Source of the DNA: Bacillota bacterium
Lineage (GTDB): Bacteria; Bacillota; UBA4882; UBA8346
Assembly (NCBI GenBank): GCA_023417475.1
Contig: JAEZFP010000022.1
Coordinates: 1 to 64,000 of the forward strand
Direction: 5' to 3'
Length of the DNA: 64,000 bases
In this document: piece by piece, positions 51,963 through 61,244 of the stretch
How positions within the stretch are numbered: the stretch's first letter is position 1
Layout of the letters: each line of letters begins with the position of its first letter
Notes under the pieces: generated by a model
Told to the model about the DNA's origin: nothing
Database searches by the model: none
The model's input: the letters and a program-made list of their open reading frames with translations, nothing else
Position numbers and translations under genes: made by a program

Positions 51963-52817
51963 ATGGCCGCGCCTTACATTCCCGGAGTGATCACCGTCGC
52001 CCCCAATGTCTTTTATCTCCGTTCACTCATTGCCAACCCGTGTTTGGTCGGTCGCCCGGAGCCCGGCGCGGAATGGGTATTGATCGATGCCGGAATTGCC
52101 GGCGCCGCCGCACCGATTCAAAGCGCCGCCGCCAAACTTTTCGGCGCGGGTCAAGCGCCGCGGACGATCTTATTGACCCACGGCCATTTTGATCATGTCG
52201 GCGCCGTCGAAGAGTTAGTTCACGATTGGGACGTTACCGTTTACGCCCATGAAGCCGAACTCCCTTACCTGACCGGCCGATTGAGTTACCCGCCGGCCGA
52301 TCCCGGGGCGAGCGACGGCTTAAAAACCGAACTATCCTCTTTGTATCCCCGCGACCCAATGGACTTTGGTTCACGGGTTCAGCCCCTGCCGACCGACGGC
52401 ACCGTTCCTTTTTTGTCCGATTGGCAGTGGCTGGCTTCACCCGGTCATTCACCGGGGCACGTCTCCTTTTTCCGGCCGTTCGACCGCGTCCTGATCGCCG
52501 GAGACGCCTTCACCACCGGCAAACAGGACTCGGCGTGGACCGTGACCGCCCAAGCTGAAACGGTTCATGAACCATCCGCCTATTTCACGATCAATTGGGA
52601 GACTGCCGGCCAATCCATCGCCCGGCTGCAGGCCTTGCATCCTTCGGTCATCATCCCCGGCCACGGCAAACCGATGAGCGGCGGCGAATTGCGGGAGGAA
52701 CTGACCGAACTGAGTTATCATTTTGAACGCGACGTCATTCCCAAACAAGGACGTTATCGCGAACAGTCAGATTCGGCGTCTTCGCCACCGGAGACCAGCC
52801 CGGAACATCCGCAGTAA
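51963..52817 (+). CDS. MBL-fold hydrolase
   Basis: Metallo-beta-lactamase-fold protein, about 284 aa. Seen: LLTHGHFDHVGAVEEL near residue 78, HSPGHVSFF, IAGDAFTTG and PGHGKPMS near the C terminus, all metal-ligand motifs of glyoxalase II-like hydrolases. The start at ATG 51963 has GGGAGG 8 bases upstream; the frame opens at 51909. Function is unknown beyond a hydrolase of a thioester, lactone or similar compound. Monocistronic, bounded by terminators. Confidence 0.85.
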   Translation: MAAPYIPGVITVAPNVFYLRSLIANPCLVGRPEPGAEWVLIDAGIAGAAAPIQSAAAKLFGAGQAPRTILLTHGHFDHVGAVEELVHDWDVTVYAHEAELPYLTGRLSYPPADPGASDGLKTELSSLYPRDPMDFGSRVQPLPTDGTVPFLSDWQWLASPGHSPGHVSFFRPFDRVLIAGDAFTTGKQDSAWTVTAQAETVHEPSAYFTINWETAGQSIARLQALHPSVIIPGHGKPMSGGELREELTELSYHFERDVIPKQGRYREQSDSASSPPETSPEHPQ

Positions 52818-52844
52818 GCGGGAATTTAAATTGGTATACACACG

Positions 52845-52880
52845 CCCCTCGGCCGCAGCCCAAAACGCCGAGGGGTTACT
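52845..52880 (+). terminator. Intrinsic terminator after MBL gene
   Basis: CCCCTCGGC (52845-52853) pairs with GCCGAGGGG (52867-52875), followed by TTACTTTTACC. Confidence 0.8.
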
Positions 52881-52962
52881 TTTACCCGGCGCAATTGTTG
52901 CAAAGTTTTTAAACCTTGACGCACCCCCTTGTCGAAACCGCTATAAAGCCTTATGATAATGA

Positions 52963-52980
52963 TAATTAGCCAACTAATTA
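52963..52980. promoter_or_regulatory. Candidate MarR operator
   Basis: TAATTAG, CCAA, CTAATTA is a perfect 7-bp inverted repeat of the size bound by MarR dimers, located 21 bases before the MarR gene start. A looser copy of the half-site (TTAG, TAGCTAA) is seen at 53473-53494 before the exporter genes. Confidence 0.65.
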
Positions 52981-53001
52981 ATTCACTTCGTGGGGGTTCA
53001 A

Positions 53002-53445
53002 ATGAATTCATTGGAAAGTGAATCGCTGGAGTTTTTATTGAGCCAAATGATTCGAATGCACCATAACCGCACCCAAGAACTGCTCAACCAGTTCAATCTT
53101 TACCCCGGCCAGCCCCGAATCCTCTTTATGCTGATCCACCGCGATGGGCGCACCCAAAAGGAGTTTGCCGACGCCAGCGGCGTGAAGGCGGCCACGATCA
53201 CCGTCACCTTACGCCGGATGGAAAAAGCCGGTTTGATCGAACGCCGTCCCGATCCCAACGACCTGCGGGCCACCCGGGTTTTCATCACTCCCAAAGGGGT
53301 TCAAACCGCCAAAAAAGCCCGTACGACGATCGATCAATTGAGTGAAGCCTGTTTTACGGGTTTTAACGATACCGATAAAGCCTTAATGCGCCGTTTTTTA
53401 CTCCAGATGCGCGACAATCTCAATCGAAACTGCTCACCGAAATAG
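53002..53445 (+). CDS. MarR-family regulator of the multidrug cluster
   Basis: 147 aa winged-helix repressor. Seen: the MarR core RDGRTQKEFADASGVKAATITVTLRRMEKAGLIERRPDPNDLRATRVFITPKG with the DNA-reading wing. A GTG at 52990 is in frame, but ATG 53002 gives a better N terminus; the ribosome binding site is weak (GGGGGTTCA). Followed by three exporter genes in the same direction, so it should repress them and itself. Confidence 0.93.
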   Translation: MNSLESESLEFLLSQMIRMHHNRTQELLNQFNLYPGQPRILFMLIHRDGRTQKEFADASGVKAATITVTLRRMEKAGLIERRPDPNDLRATRVFITPKGVQTAKKARTTIDQLSEACFTGFNDTDKALMRRFLLQMRDNLNRNCSPK

Positions 53446-53508
53446 ACTCGTTCGGGTTCAGACGCCGAAGTAGTTAGTCAACAAAATAGCTAAAGGAGTA
53501 TCCGTTCC

Positions 53509-55242
53509 GTGACCAAAGTTAAACTCCGCTCTTATCTGAAGCCTTATTGGAAAGCGACTGTGTTGGCGCCGCTCGCAATGATTCTGGAGGTGGCGATGGA
53601 CCTGTTACAGCCGACCTTGATGTCCCGCATCGTCGACCAAGGGATCTTTCCCCACAATTATCAGTTGGTCCTCGAGACCGGTTTGCTGATGATCGCCGTT
53701 GCCGGCATCGGCATGTTGGGCGGGTTTGGGTGCGCCATCTTCTCGAGCATTGCTTCGCAAAACTTCGGAGCCGACCTCCGGACCGAGCTTTTCACCCGGA
53801 TCCAAGCGTTCTCTTTTCACAATTTGGACCGTTTCCCAACCGCTTCCCTGATCACCCGGTTGACCAACGACGTGGTCCAAGTGCAAAACGTCGTTTTAAT
53901 AATGTTGCGCTCATTAGTGCGGGCGCCTTTGTTATGTATCGGCGGCATCATCATGGCGTTAACAATCGACCCGCAGATGGCGAGCGTGTTGCTAATCGCC
54001 ATTCCGTTACTGGGTACGGTTTTGGGAATAATCATCACCAAAGGCTTTCCGCTTTTCGGCGCGGTCCAACGATGCTTGGACCGGGTCAATACCGTTATCC
54101 GCGAAAACCTGGCCGGAGTTCGGGTGGTGAAAGCATTTGTCCGGGCCGATTATGAAGAGCAACGTTTCGCCAAAGCCAATACCGATCTGACCGACATTGC
54201 CGTTAAGGCCGGCCGAATGGTCGGGTTGACCATGCCGGTGATGGTGCTGGTGATGAACTTCAGCCTGATCGCGGTGGTCTGGTTTGGCGGGATCAAAGTG
54301 AACCAAGGCGGAATCGCCGTCGGACAGATTATGGCGCTGATCAACTATATGACCCAGATCCTGTTTGCGTTGATGATGGTCGGCTTTATGTTGATGATGG
54401 TCTCCCGGGCCAAAGCGTCGGTGGAACGGATTCAAGAGGTGTTGGCGGTCGGAGTCGATATCGTCGATCCCGCCGTTCCCGTCCCGGACGCGATTAAGCA
54501 AGGCCGGATCCGTTTCGAAAATGTCAGTTTTCGTTACCCCGGCGCCGGCGGCGCGCCGGTGCTCCGGCAGATCAGTTTTGAAGCGCTGCCCGGGGAGACC
54601 GTGGCGATTCTTGGCGCCACCGGTTCCGGCAAGTCGACCTTGGTCAATCTGTTGCCCCGCTTTTACGACGTGACCGCAGGCCGGATTTTAATCGACGACA
54701 CTGATGTGCGGGCGATTACCTTAGATGAGCTCCGGCAGAAGATCGGGGTCGTTCCGCAAGAGGCGATTCTGTTCAGCGGCGCCGTCATTGACAATATCCG
54801 CTGGGGGCGGACCGACGCCAGCGAAACCGCGGTCGTCGCGGCCGCCCAAGCCGCCCAAGCCGATGAGTTCATCCGGCAACTGAGCGACGGTTATCAAACC
54901 AGCTTAAGTCAACGCGGCGTGAATCTTTCCGGCGGCCAAAAACAGCGATTGTCGATCGCGCGGGCCTTGGTCCGTCAGCCGTTGATCCTAATCTTCGATG
55001 ACAGCACCAGCGCGGTTGACTTAGGAACCGAAGCCCGGATCCGGCGCGCGCTGCAAAATATGCCCCGCACTACCTGTCTGGTGGTTGCCCAACGGATCAG
55101 TTCGGTGATGGCGGCCGATAAAATTATCGTGCTCGAAGAAGGCGCCATCGTCGCGATCGGCGCCCATCGGCAGCTTTTGCAAGAAAGCGCCGTCTATCAA
55201 GATATCTACCGCTCGCAAACGGGCGTGGAGGAGGTTGTCTAA
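53509..55242 (+). CDS. Multidrug heterodimeric ABC exporter, degenerate-site subunit
   Basis: 577 aa. Six membrane segments then ATPase domain: Walker A GATGSGKST, signature LSGGQKQRLSIARAL, Walker B LIFDDSTSAVD, H-loop position VVAQRIS. The catalytic Glu is Asp and the H-loop His is Gln, so this half has a degenerate site, as in LmrC/TM287-type subunits. GTG start with AAAGGAG upstream. Directly abuts the partner gene. Confidence 0.92.
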   Translation: MTKVKLRSYLKPYWKATVLAPLAMILEVAMDLLQPTLMSRIVDQGIFPHNYQLVLETGLLMIAVAGIGMLGGFGCAIFSSIASQNFGADLRTELFTRIQAFSFHNLDRFPTASLITRLTNDVVQVQNVVLIMLRSLVRAPLLCIGGIIMALTIDPQMASVLLIAIPLLGTVLGIIITKGFPLFGAVQRCLDRVNTVIRENLAGVRVVKAFVRADYEEQRFAKANTDLTDIAVKAGRMVGLTMPVMVLVMNFSLIAVVWFGGIKVNQGGIAVGQIMALINYMTQILFALMMVGFMLMMVSRAKASVERIQEVLAVGVDIVDPAVPVPDAIKQGRIRFENVSFRYPGAGGAPVLRQISFEALPGETVAILGATGSGKSTLVNLLPRFYDVTAGRILIDDTDVRAITLDELRQKIGVVPQEAILFSGAVIDNIRWGRTDASETAVVAAAQAAQADEFIRQLSDGYQTSLSQRGVNLSGGQKQRLSIARALVRQPLILIFDDSTSAVDLGTEARIRRALQNMPRTTCLVVAQRISSVMAADKIIVLEEGAIVAIGAHRQLLQESAVYQDIYRSQTGVEEVV

Positions 55243-57099
55243 ATGGCTAATGATTTGCGTCCCCGCCAAACTCCAACCGGCCTGCCGACCCGTCCTCCCG
55301 GAATGGGCGGCGGACCATCCGGTCCGACCTACCTCGGACCAAAAGCGAAGGCCAAAGACACTCGGGTGACCTTACTACGTTTATGGGCTTACCTCAGCTT
55401 GCGGAAAAAAGCCTTGGCGCTGATTTTTTTGATGGTACTGGCAAGCTCGCTGACGGCTTTAGCGGGTCCGTTTCTGATCGGCCGGGCGATCGATAATATG
55501 GTTGCCGGAAACGGCCGCGTCAATTTTCACGGTTTGACTTTGATCATCGCCCTGATGGCGGGAGTTTATGCCTTAAACGCCTTATTTACCTGGATCCAGA
55601 CCTATCTCATGGTCGGCGTGGCCCAAAAAACCGTCAACCGACTTCGCAACGATCTTTTCGGCAAACTCCAGACCTTGTCGGTCCGTTTTTTCGACCGGCA
55701 GCCCCATGGCGAACTGATGAGCCGACTGACCAACGATGTCGAAAACATCAACACCACGCTCAACCAAAGCGTCACGCAGGTATTTGCCAGTCTAATCACG
55801 GTCGTTGGCTCGCTGTCGTTAATGATCGCCTTAAGTCCGTTATTAACTTTATTCAGCCTGATTTCCGTCCCGATCGGCATGGGACTGACTGCCAAGATCG
55901 CGGGTGGGACCCGAAAATATTTCAGCGCCCAACAGCAGGAACTTGGCGAGTTGAACGGTTATATCGAGGAGACCGTCTCCGGGCAACGGGTCGTCAAAGC
56001 GTTCCGCCACGAGACCGCGGCGATCGTTCAATTCAATCAGGTTAGCCGGCGGCTCACCCAAGCCGGAATTCGCGCCCAGATTTTCGCCGGAGTGATTCCG
56101 CCGTTAATGAACGCCGTCAACAACCTAAGCTTCGCCGTGATCGCCGGAGCGGGCGGATGGATGGCGTTGAAGGGCGTCATTACCGTCGGCGTGATCGCCA
56201 GCTTCTTAAATTATTCAAAGCAATTCGGCCGTCCCATTAACGAAATCGCCAACCAATTCAACATGATTCAGGCTGCCATCGCCGGAGCGGAACGGGTTTT
56301 TGAGGTGATGGACGAAACGTCCGAAATTGCCGATTCCGAACCGGTCAATCCGCTCAAAACCGTCGCCGGCGCGGTGGTCTTTGAAAATGTCAGCTTTGGT
56401 TACCAGCCGGATCGAACCATCCTAAAAAATATCGATCTCCACGCCGCCCCCGGGCAGACTATCGCCTTAATCGGTCCGACCGGCGCCGGCAAAACAACCA
56501 TTGTCAATCTGCTCACCCGTTTTTATGATGTCGATCAAGGCTCGATCACCATTGACGGCCAGGAGATCCGGGATTTGGCCAAGAATAGTCTCCGCCGTTC
56601 GCTGGGGATAGTGCTCCAGGATACCTACCTCTTTTCGGAGACAGTCCGTGAAAATATCCGTTACGGCCGACTGACCGCGAGCGACGCCGAGGTGGAAACC
56701 GCGGCGCGGTTAGCCAACGCCCACTCGTTTATCGAACGGTTGCCCCACGGGTATGACACCGTGCTGGCGGAAGACGGTGGCAACCTCAGTCAAGGCCAAC
56801 GCCAACTGTTGACGATCGCCCGGGCGATCCTGGCCGATCCCGCGATTCTGATCTTGGACGAAGCGACCAGCAGCGTGGATACACGGACGGAGATGCATAT
56901 CCAAGCCGCCATGTTGGAGCTGATGAAAGGTCGGACCAGTTTTGTCATTGCGCACCGCCTCTCCACCATCCGCGAGGCCGATCAAATCCTGGTTATTCGC
57001 GACGGCAGCATTGTCGAACGGGGCAATCACCGTCAATTGCTGGAAAAGGGCGGCTTCTATCATCAGTTGTATACAACCCAGTTCGCTATGGAAAATTAA
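55243..57099 (+). CDS. Multidrug heterodimeric ABC exporter, catalytic subunit
   Basis: 618 aa. A proline/glycine-rich N-terminal stretch of about 35 residues (RPRQTPTGLPTRPPGMGGG) precedes six membrane segments. ATPase domain: Walker A GPTGAGKTT, signature LSQGQRQLLTIARAI, Walker B LILDEATSSVD with catalytic Glu, H-loop IAHRLS. Starts right after the upstream stop. Forms a pair with the preceding subunit. Confidence 0.93.
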   Translation: MANDLRPRQTPTGLPTRPPGMGGGPSGPTYLGPKAKAKDTRVTLLRLWAYLSLRKKALALIFLMVLASSLTALAGPFLIGRAIDNMVAGNGRVNFHGLTLIIALMAGVYALNALFTWIQTYLMVGVAQKTVNRLRNDLFGKLQTLSVRFFDRQPHGELMSRLTNDVENINTTLNQSVTQVFASLITVVGSLSLMIALSPLLTLFSLISVPIGMGLTAKIAGGTRKYFSAQQQELGELNGYIEETVSGQRVVKAFRHETAAIVQFNQVSRRLTQAGIRAQIFAGVIPPLMNAVNNLSFAVIAGAGGWMALKGVITVGVIASFLNYSKQFGRPINEIANQFNMIQAAIAGAERVFEVMDETSEIADSEPVNPLKTVAGAVVFENVSFGYQPDRTILKNIDLHAAPGQTIALIGPTGAGKTTIVNLLTRFYDVDQGSITIDGQEIRDLAKNSLRRSLGIVLQDTYLFSETVRENIRYGRLTASDAEVETAARLANAHSFIERLPHGYDTVLAEDGGNLSQGQRQLLTIARAILADPAILILDEATSSVDTRTEMHIQAAMLELMKGRTSFVIAHRLSTIREADQILVIRDGSIVERGNHRQLLEKGGFYHQLYTTQFAMEN

Positions 57100-57130
57100 T
57101 TCCCAAACATCATGATTACCGGAGGAACCC

Positions 57131-58597
57131 ATGGAAACAGGAACTCGTTCAGAAATCTCTAAAAATCGCTGGTTGATTTTGTTTAATGTGATTACCTTAA
57201 CTTTTATGGCAACCTTGGACAGTAGCATCGTCAACGTCGCCTTGCCCCAGATGGCCCATAAGCTGTCTGTATCCATGGCGGCGATTGAGTGGGTGGTTAC
57301 CAGCTATCTCATTGTTATCTGCGCTTCGATCTTATTATTCGGTCGCTTAGGCGATATCTTCGGCAAGATGCGCATCTTTCGGTTGGGAATGGCCTGCTTT
57401 ACCGTTGGTTCCTTGCTTTGCGGCATCTCCACCACCTTGCCCATGCTAATCTTCGCCCGGGTGATTCAAGCCATCGGCGCAGCGGGAACCATGTCCACCA
57501 ATCAAGGAATTATTACCCAAGTGTTCCCCCCGCACGAACGGGGCAGGGCGCTTGGCACCTCCGGCGCCGCAGTCGCTTTGGGAACCATGGTTGGTCCGCC
57601 GTTGGGCGGCATTATCGTCGCTTCGCTGAGTTGGCAATTCATCTTTTTGATCAACATCCCGATCGGTTTGTTTGCATGGATTTGGAGCCAAAAAAACCTC
57701 AATCACGACGGCCCCTTTCAAAAAGAACCGGTGGATTTGGCCGGGGCATCCTTATTCATGGTGGCGATTGTCGCCCTCTTTGGCTGTCTGACCCAAGGGC
57801 AGACGGTCGGTTTTGAACATCCCCTGATTCTTGGGGGATTGCTGCTGTCGATGGTCGCCTTTAGTGGATTTTTAGTACTGGAAGGCAAGGTCAAAGCGCC
57901 CATTCTCCAACTGTCGATCTTTCAAAACCGGCTATTCTCGTTGAGCATCTTTACCGGATTCATCTCGTTTATCGCCATTAGTTCCTCCAATATCATTCTT
58001 CCCTTTTATCTTCAGGATGTGATGAAGCTAACCCCGGAGGTCACGGGTTTTTATATGATGGTGATGCCGTTAATCATGGTGATCGTCGCTCCAATCAGCG
58101 GTTACCTTTCCGATAAGATCGGTTCCGAAGCGCTGACGCTGTTTGGTTTACTCTTTGGCAGTATCGGACTGTTTTTGATGTCTACGTTAACCCAACACTC
58201 TTATTTGGTTTTGATGGCCGGCTTTCTTGCCGTGCTGTCATTGGGAAACGGCCTGTTTCAGTCGCCCAATACTTCCCTGATCATGTCCACCGTTCCTAAA
58301 CATAAATTAGGCATCGCCGGCGGCGTCAATGCGCTCATCCGCAATTTGGGGATGGTCTTTGGGATCACCCTGTCAACCTCATTGTTGTATAACCGGATGA
58401 GCGCCCGACTTGGCTACCGAGTGGCCGACTACATTCCCGGACGCGATGACGTTTTTATCTACGGAATGCATTATGTCTATCTCACCGCCGGAATCATCTG
58501 CTTGTTCGGAACGTTCCTGACAGCTTACCGGTTGTATAACCAACGTTTTAAAAAACACCCCACCGCGGACGAGCTATCGGAGGAGAATATCGCCTGA
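57131..58597 (+). CDS. MFS multidrug exporter, 14-TM EmrB/QacA type
   Basis: 488 aa with about 14 membrane segments. Seen: FMATLDSSIVNVALPQM (motif D1), LFGRLGDIFGKMRIF (motif A), GTSGAAVALGTMVGPPLGG (motif C antiporter signature). Drug/proton antiporter. GGAGG lies before ATG. Last gene of the MarR-controlled cluster. Confidence 0.92.
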   Translation: METGTRSEISKNRWLILFNVITLTFMATLDSSIVNVALPQMAHKLSVSMAAIEWVVTSYLIVICASILLFGRLGDIFGKMRIFRLGMACFTVGSLLCGISTTLPMLIFARVIQAIGAAGTMSTNQGIITQVFPPHERGRALGTSGAAVALGTMVGPPLGGIIVASLSWQFIFLINIPIGLFAWIWSQKNLNHDGPFQKEPVDLAGASLFMVAIVALFGCLTQGQTVGFEHPLILGGLLLSMVAFSGFLVLEGKVKAPILQLSIFQNRLFSLSIFTGFISFIAISSSNIILPFYLQDVMKLTPEVTGFYMMVMPLIMVIVAPISGYLSDKIGSEALTLFGLLFGSIGLFLMSTLTQHSYLVLMAGFLAVLSLGNGLFQSPNTSLIMSTVPKHKLGIAGGVNALIRNLGMVFGITLSTSLLYNRMSARLGYRVADYIPGRDDVFIYGMHYVYLTAGIICLFGTFLTAYRLYNQRFKKHPTADELSEENIA

Positions 58598-58707
58598 GCG
58601 GCAACGCCTGTCAAAATGCCCGTATTTGATTGTTATAGTGTTCCAGGTATATTCCGGGGAAAACTCCCAAAGCTAATTTCACCAAAATAAACAAACAGGT
58701 GAACACT

Positions 58708-59325
58708 ATGAAACGAACGCAAACGTATCAACTGTCCCTCTGGGCTGTTTTAGTCGCGACTCTTTTGCTGATCGCCGGTTGCCCGGATCGCCGGCAGCGG
58801 AGCGGCGTCCCGGCGGAAGACTATTTGAATCCGCTCGAAAAAAACGCTTTTATGCAGATCAATGATTATCGGTTATCCAAAGGCCTCGCCCCGTTGGAGC
58901 TAGACAACCGCATCGTGGATCAGTGCCGCAAACACAGCGACGATATGGCGAAAGGCTCGGTTCCATTCGGTCATGAAGGATACGATCAACGGATGAAAGC
59001 GACCGGTGTCAAACATGAGGCGTCTTCCGAAAACGTCGCCTATAACCAAGGCATGGAAGATCCGGCGACCGATGCGGTGAAAGGCTGGATCGCCAGCAAA
59101 GGACACCGGCAAAATATCGAAGGCAATTACAATCTGACCGGGATGGGCGTTGTCAAAAACAAAAGCGGCGAATATTATTTCACCCAAATCTTTTTAAAAG
59201 GCGAAGCGGGCGGCGGCACCAGCGCCGCACAACCCAAAAAGCAGGCCACCGCCCCGCCGAGCAGCCAACCCGGCGTTCAGCCCTCCCAAAACAACTGGAA
59301 GTCCTGGTTTAATTGGTTTCGCTAA
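58708..59325 (+). CDS. CAP-domain (SCP/PR-1, YkwD-like) lipoprotein
   Basis: 205 aa. Lipoprotein signal with lipobox LLIAGC at residues about 18-23, then a CAP domain (FMQINDYRLSKGLAPLELDNRI, HSDDMAKG, GHEGYDQRMKATG, ASENVAYN, GHRQNIEG, TGMGVVKN) and a Pro/Gln/Ser-rich C-terminal tail. Family roles are varied; in Bacillota many are sporulation or cell-envelope associated. AGGTGA precedes ATG 58708. Confidence 0.88.
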   Translation: MKRTQTYQLSLWAVLVATLLLIAGCPDRRQRSGVPAEDYLNPLEKNAFMQINDYRLSKGLAPLELDNRIVDQCRKHSDDMAKGSVPFGHEGYDQRMKATGVKHEASSENVAYNQGMEDPATDAVKGWIASKGHRQNIEGNYNLTGMGVVKNKSGEYYFTQIFLKGEAGGGTSAAQPKKQATAPPSSQPGVQPSQNNWKSWFNWFR

Positions 59326-59332
59326 TAAAAAG

Positions 59333-59369
59333 CCCTGCTTCCATCATTCTCCGGAAGCAGGGTTTTTTT
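59333..59369. terminator. Bidirectional intrinsic terminator
   Basis: CCCTGCTTCC (59333-59342) pairs with GGAAGCAGGG (59353-59362), followed by TTTTTTTA on the plus strand and by CTTTTTATTA on the minus strand. Ends both the CAP gene and the MacB-type permease gene. Confidence 0.88.
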
Positions 59370-59374
59370 AAAAT

Positions 59375-60532
59375 TCAATCATGCCGCAACGCCTCGATCG
59401 GGTTTAAACCGCTGGCTTTGTAGGCCGGATAAACCCCGAAGAACAATCCGACCATTACCGAAAAGACGAAGGCGATGGAAACCGCCGCCGCCGATACGGT
59501 GATTGACCAACCAATGATTGTACCGAACAACAGGGCCAACCCGCCGCCGCAGACGATCCCGATCACTCCGCCGACCAAACTAAGTGTGATCGCCTCAATT
59601 AGAAAGAGAATCAAAATCTCTTCCGGCTGAGCCCCGATTGCTTTCCGGATGCCAATCTCCCGGATCCGTTCGGTCACCGATACCAGCATGATATTCATGA
59701 TCCCGATCCCGCCAACCACTAAGGACACTCCGGCAATCCCCGCCAATAACATCGTCATGATCCCGGTCATCTCCTGGGCGGTGGCTAAAACATCCGCCAT
59801 ATTGTTGACGGAGAATTTGTCATTATCCTCCAGGTCGTCGTACAATACCTGTTTGACTTGTTCGAAAGCGGCGTTCACATAAGCTTCCCCTTGAACCTGG
59901 ATGCTGATCTCCGACAGATTGCGATTGCCGAAGATCCGTTCCTGAGCCGTGGTGAGGGGCATCATCACTGTGGTGTCGCTTTGACCTTTGGCGGTCAACA
60001 CTCCGACCACTTCCAACCGGACATTTCCCAGTTTGATCTCCTCTCCCAACGGATTTTGGCCGGGAAACAACTCGTTGGCGACCGAAGCCCCAATCACCGC
60101 CACCCGTCGCCGCGCGGTCATTTCTTCCTCGGTCAGGAAACGGCCGTAGCTCACTTTATAATTGCGGACTTTGGCATAATCGGGCGTACAGCCGAGGATA
60201 CTCGTATCCAAACTTTTAGCGCCGAACTCCGCCAATTTGGCGCCACGGACCGCCGGAGCGACCGCATCAAGATAGTCTACGGAATCGCGAAGCAATTCGG
60301 CGGTGTTATTGTTGATACTGCTCGGATAGCTCCGGGTGGGCGAGACAATCAAGAGATTGGATCCAATCTCATTGATCCTCTGGGTAATCTGTTGCTTGGC
60401 GCCTTCGCCCAACGAGACCATCGCAATCACCGCGCCCACCCCGATGATGATTCCCAACATGGTCAGGAAGGAACGGGCTTTGTTATTGCGCAGGTTTTTT
60501 AAGGCCATGGCCATATTTTCAGTAATTTTCAT
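59375..60532 (-). CDS. MacB-type ABC permease (FtsX-like)
   Basis: 385 aa. One N-terminal membrane helix (ARSFLTMLGIIIGVGAVIAMVSLG), a large periplasmic MacB_PCD domain, then three C-terminal helices (FtsX domain). Part of a tripartite or two-component efflux system, separate from its ATPase. Overlaps the ATPase gene by 4 bases. Confidence 0.92.
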   Translation of the reverse strand: MKITENMAMALKNLRNNKARSFLTMLGIIIGVGAVIAMVSLGEGAKQQITQRINEIGSNLLIVSPTRSYPSSINNNTAELLRDSVDYLDAVAPAVRGAKLAEFGAKSLDTSILGCTPDYAKVRNYKVSYGRFLTEEEMTARRRVAVIGASVANELFPGQNPLGEEIKLGNVRLEVVGVLTAKGQSDTTVMMPLTTAQERIFGNRNLSEISIQVQGEAYVNAAFEQVKQVLYDDLEDNDKFSVNNMADVLATAQEMTGIMTMLLAGIAGVSLVVGGIGIMNIMLVSVTERIREIGIRKAIGAQPEEILILFLIEAITLSLVGGVIGIVCGGGLALLFGTIIGWSITVSAAAVSIAFVFSVMVGLFFGVYPAYKASGLNPIEALRHD

Positions 60533-61239
60533 GACACCGCCACCTTCTCGCCGGCTTGTTTTTGCCGGATCGGCTCGTCCGCGATCACCTTGCCGTCGCG
60601 AAACCTAATGATCCGTTCGGTGTACTCGGCAATATCCGGTTCATGGGTGACCAACACGACCGTAATCCCATTCCGGTGCAACGCTTGAAAGAGCGCCATC
60701 ACTTCCGCACTGGCTTGCGAATCCAAGTTGCCGGTGGGTTCGTCGGCTAAGATTAATGACGGCCGATTTACCAAAGCCCGGGCGATCGCCACCCGTTGCT
60801 GTTGTCCTCCGGAAAGCTCCTTCGGCCGGTGCTGCATCCGGTGAGACAACCCCACCCGGGCTAAGGCTTCCTGCGCCCGCTCGCCGCGCTCCCGCACCGG
60901 AATCCCGGCGTAAATCAACGGCAACTCGACGTTTTGGACCGCCGATAAGCGCGGTAACAGATTAAACGATTGGAATACAAATCCCAACTCCTTATTGCGC
61001 AAACGGGACAATTCCCTCTGCCCCAACTTGGCGATCTCCCGTCCGTCCAAGCAATACGATCCGGAGGTCGGTTGATCCAAACAACCCAGGATATTCATGA
61101 AGGTCGATTTGCCGGAACCGGACGGACCCATCACCGCAACCATCTGCCCTTTGGCAATGGTTAGCGAAACGCCGTTCAGCGCCTTCACTTCAACCTCGCC
61201 GTCCTGATAAAATTTGCACAGTTCCGTCATTTGCAGCAT
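60529..61239 (-). CDS. MacB/LolD-type ABC ATPase
   Basis: 236 aa. Walker A GPSGSGKST, signature LSGGQQQRVAIARAL, Walker B LILADEPTGNLD, H-loop VTHEPDIA. Partners with the FtsX-like permease and MacA-like adaptor. GGAGG lies before ATG inside the stop region of the adaptor gene. Confidence 0.93.
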   Translation of the reverse strand: MLQMTELCKFYQDGEVEVKALNGVSLTIAKGQMVAVMGPSGSGKSTFMNILGCLDQPTSGSYCLDGREIAKLGQRELSRLRNKELGFVFQSFNLLPRLSAVQNVELPLIYAGIPVRERGERAQEALARVGLSHRMQHRPKELSGGQQQRVAIARALVNRPSLILADEPTGNLDSQASAEVMALFQALHRNGITVVLVTHEPDIAEYTERIIRFRDGKVIADEPIRQKQAGEKVAVS

Positions 61240-61244
61240 CCCGG

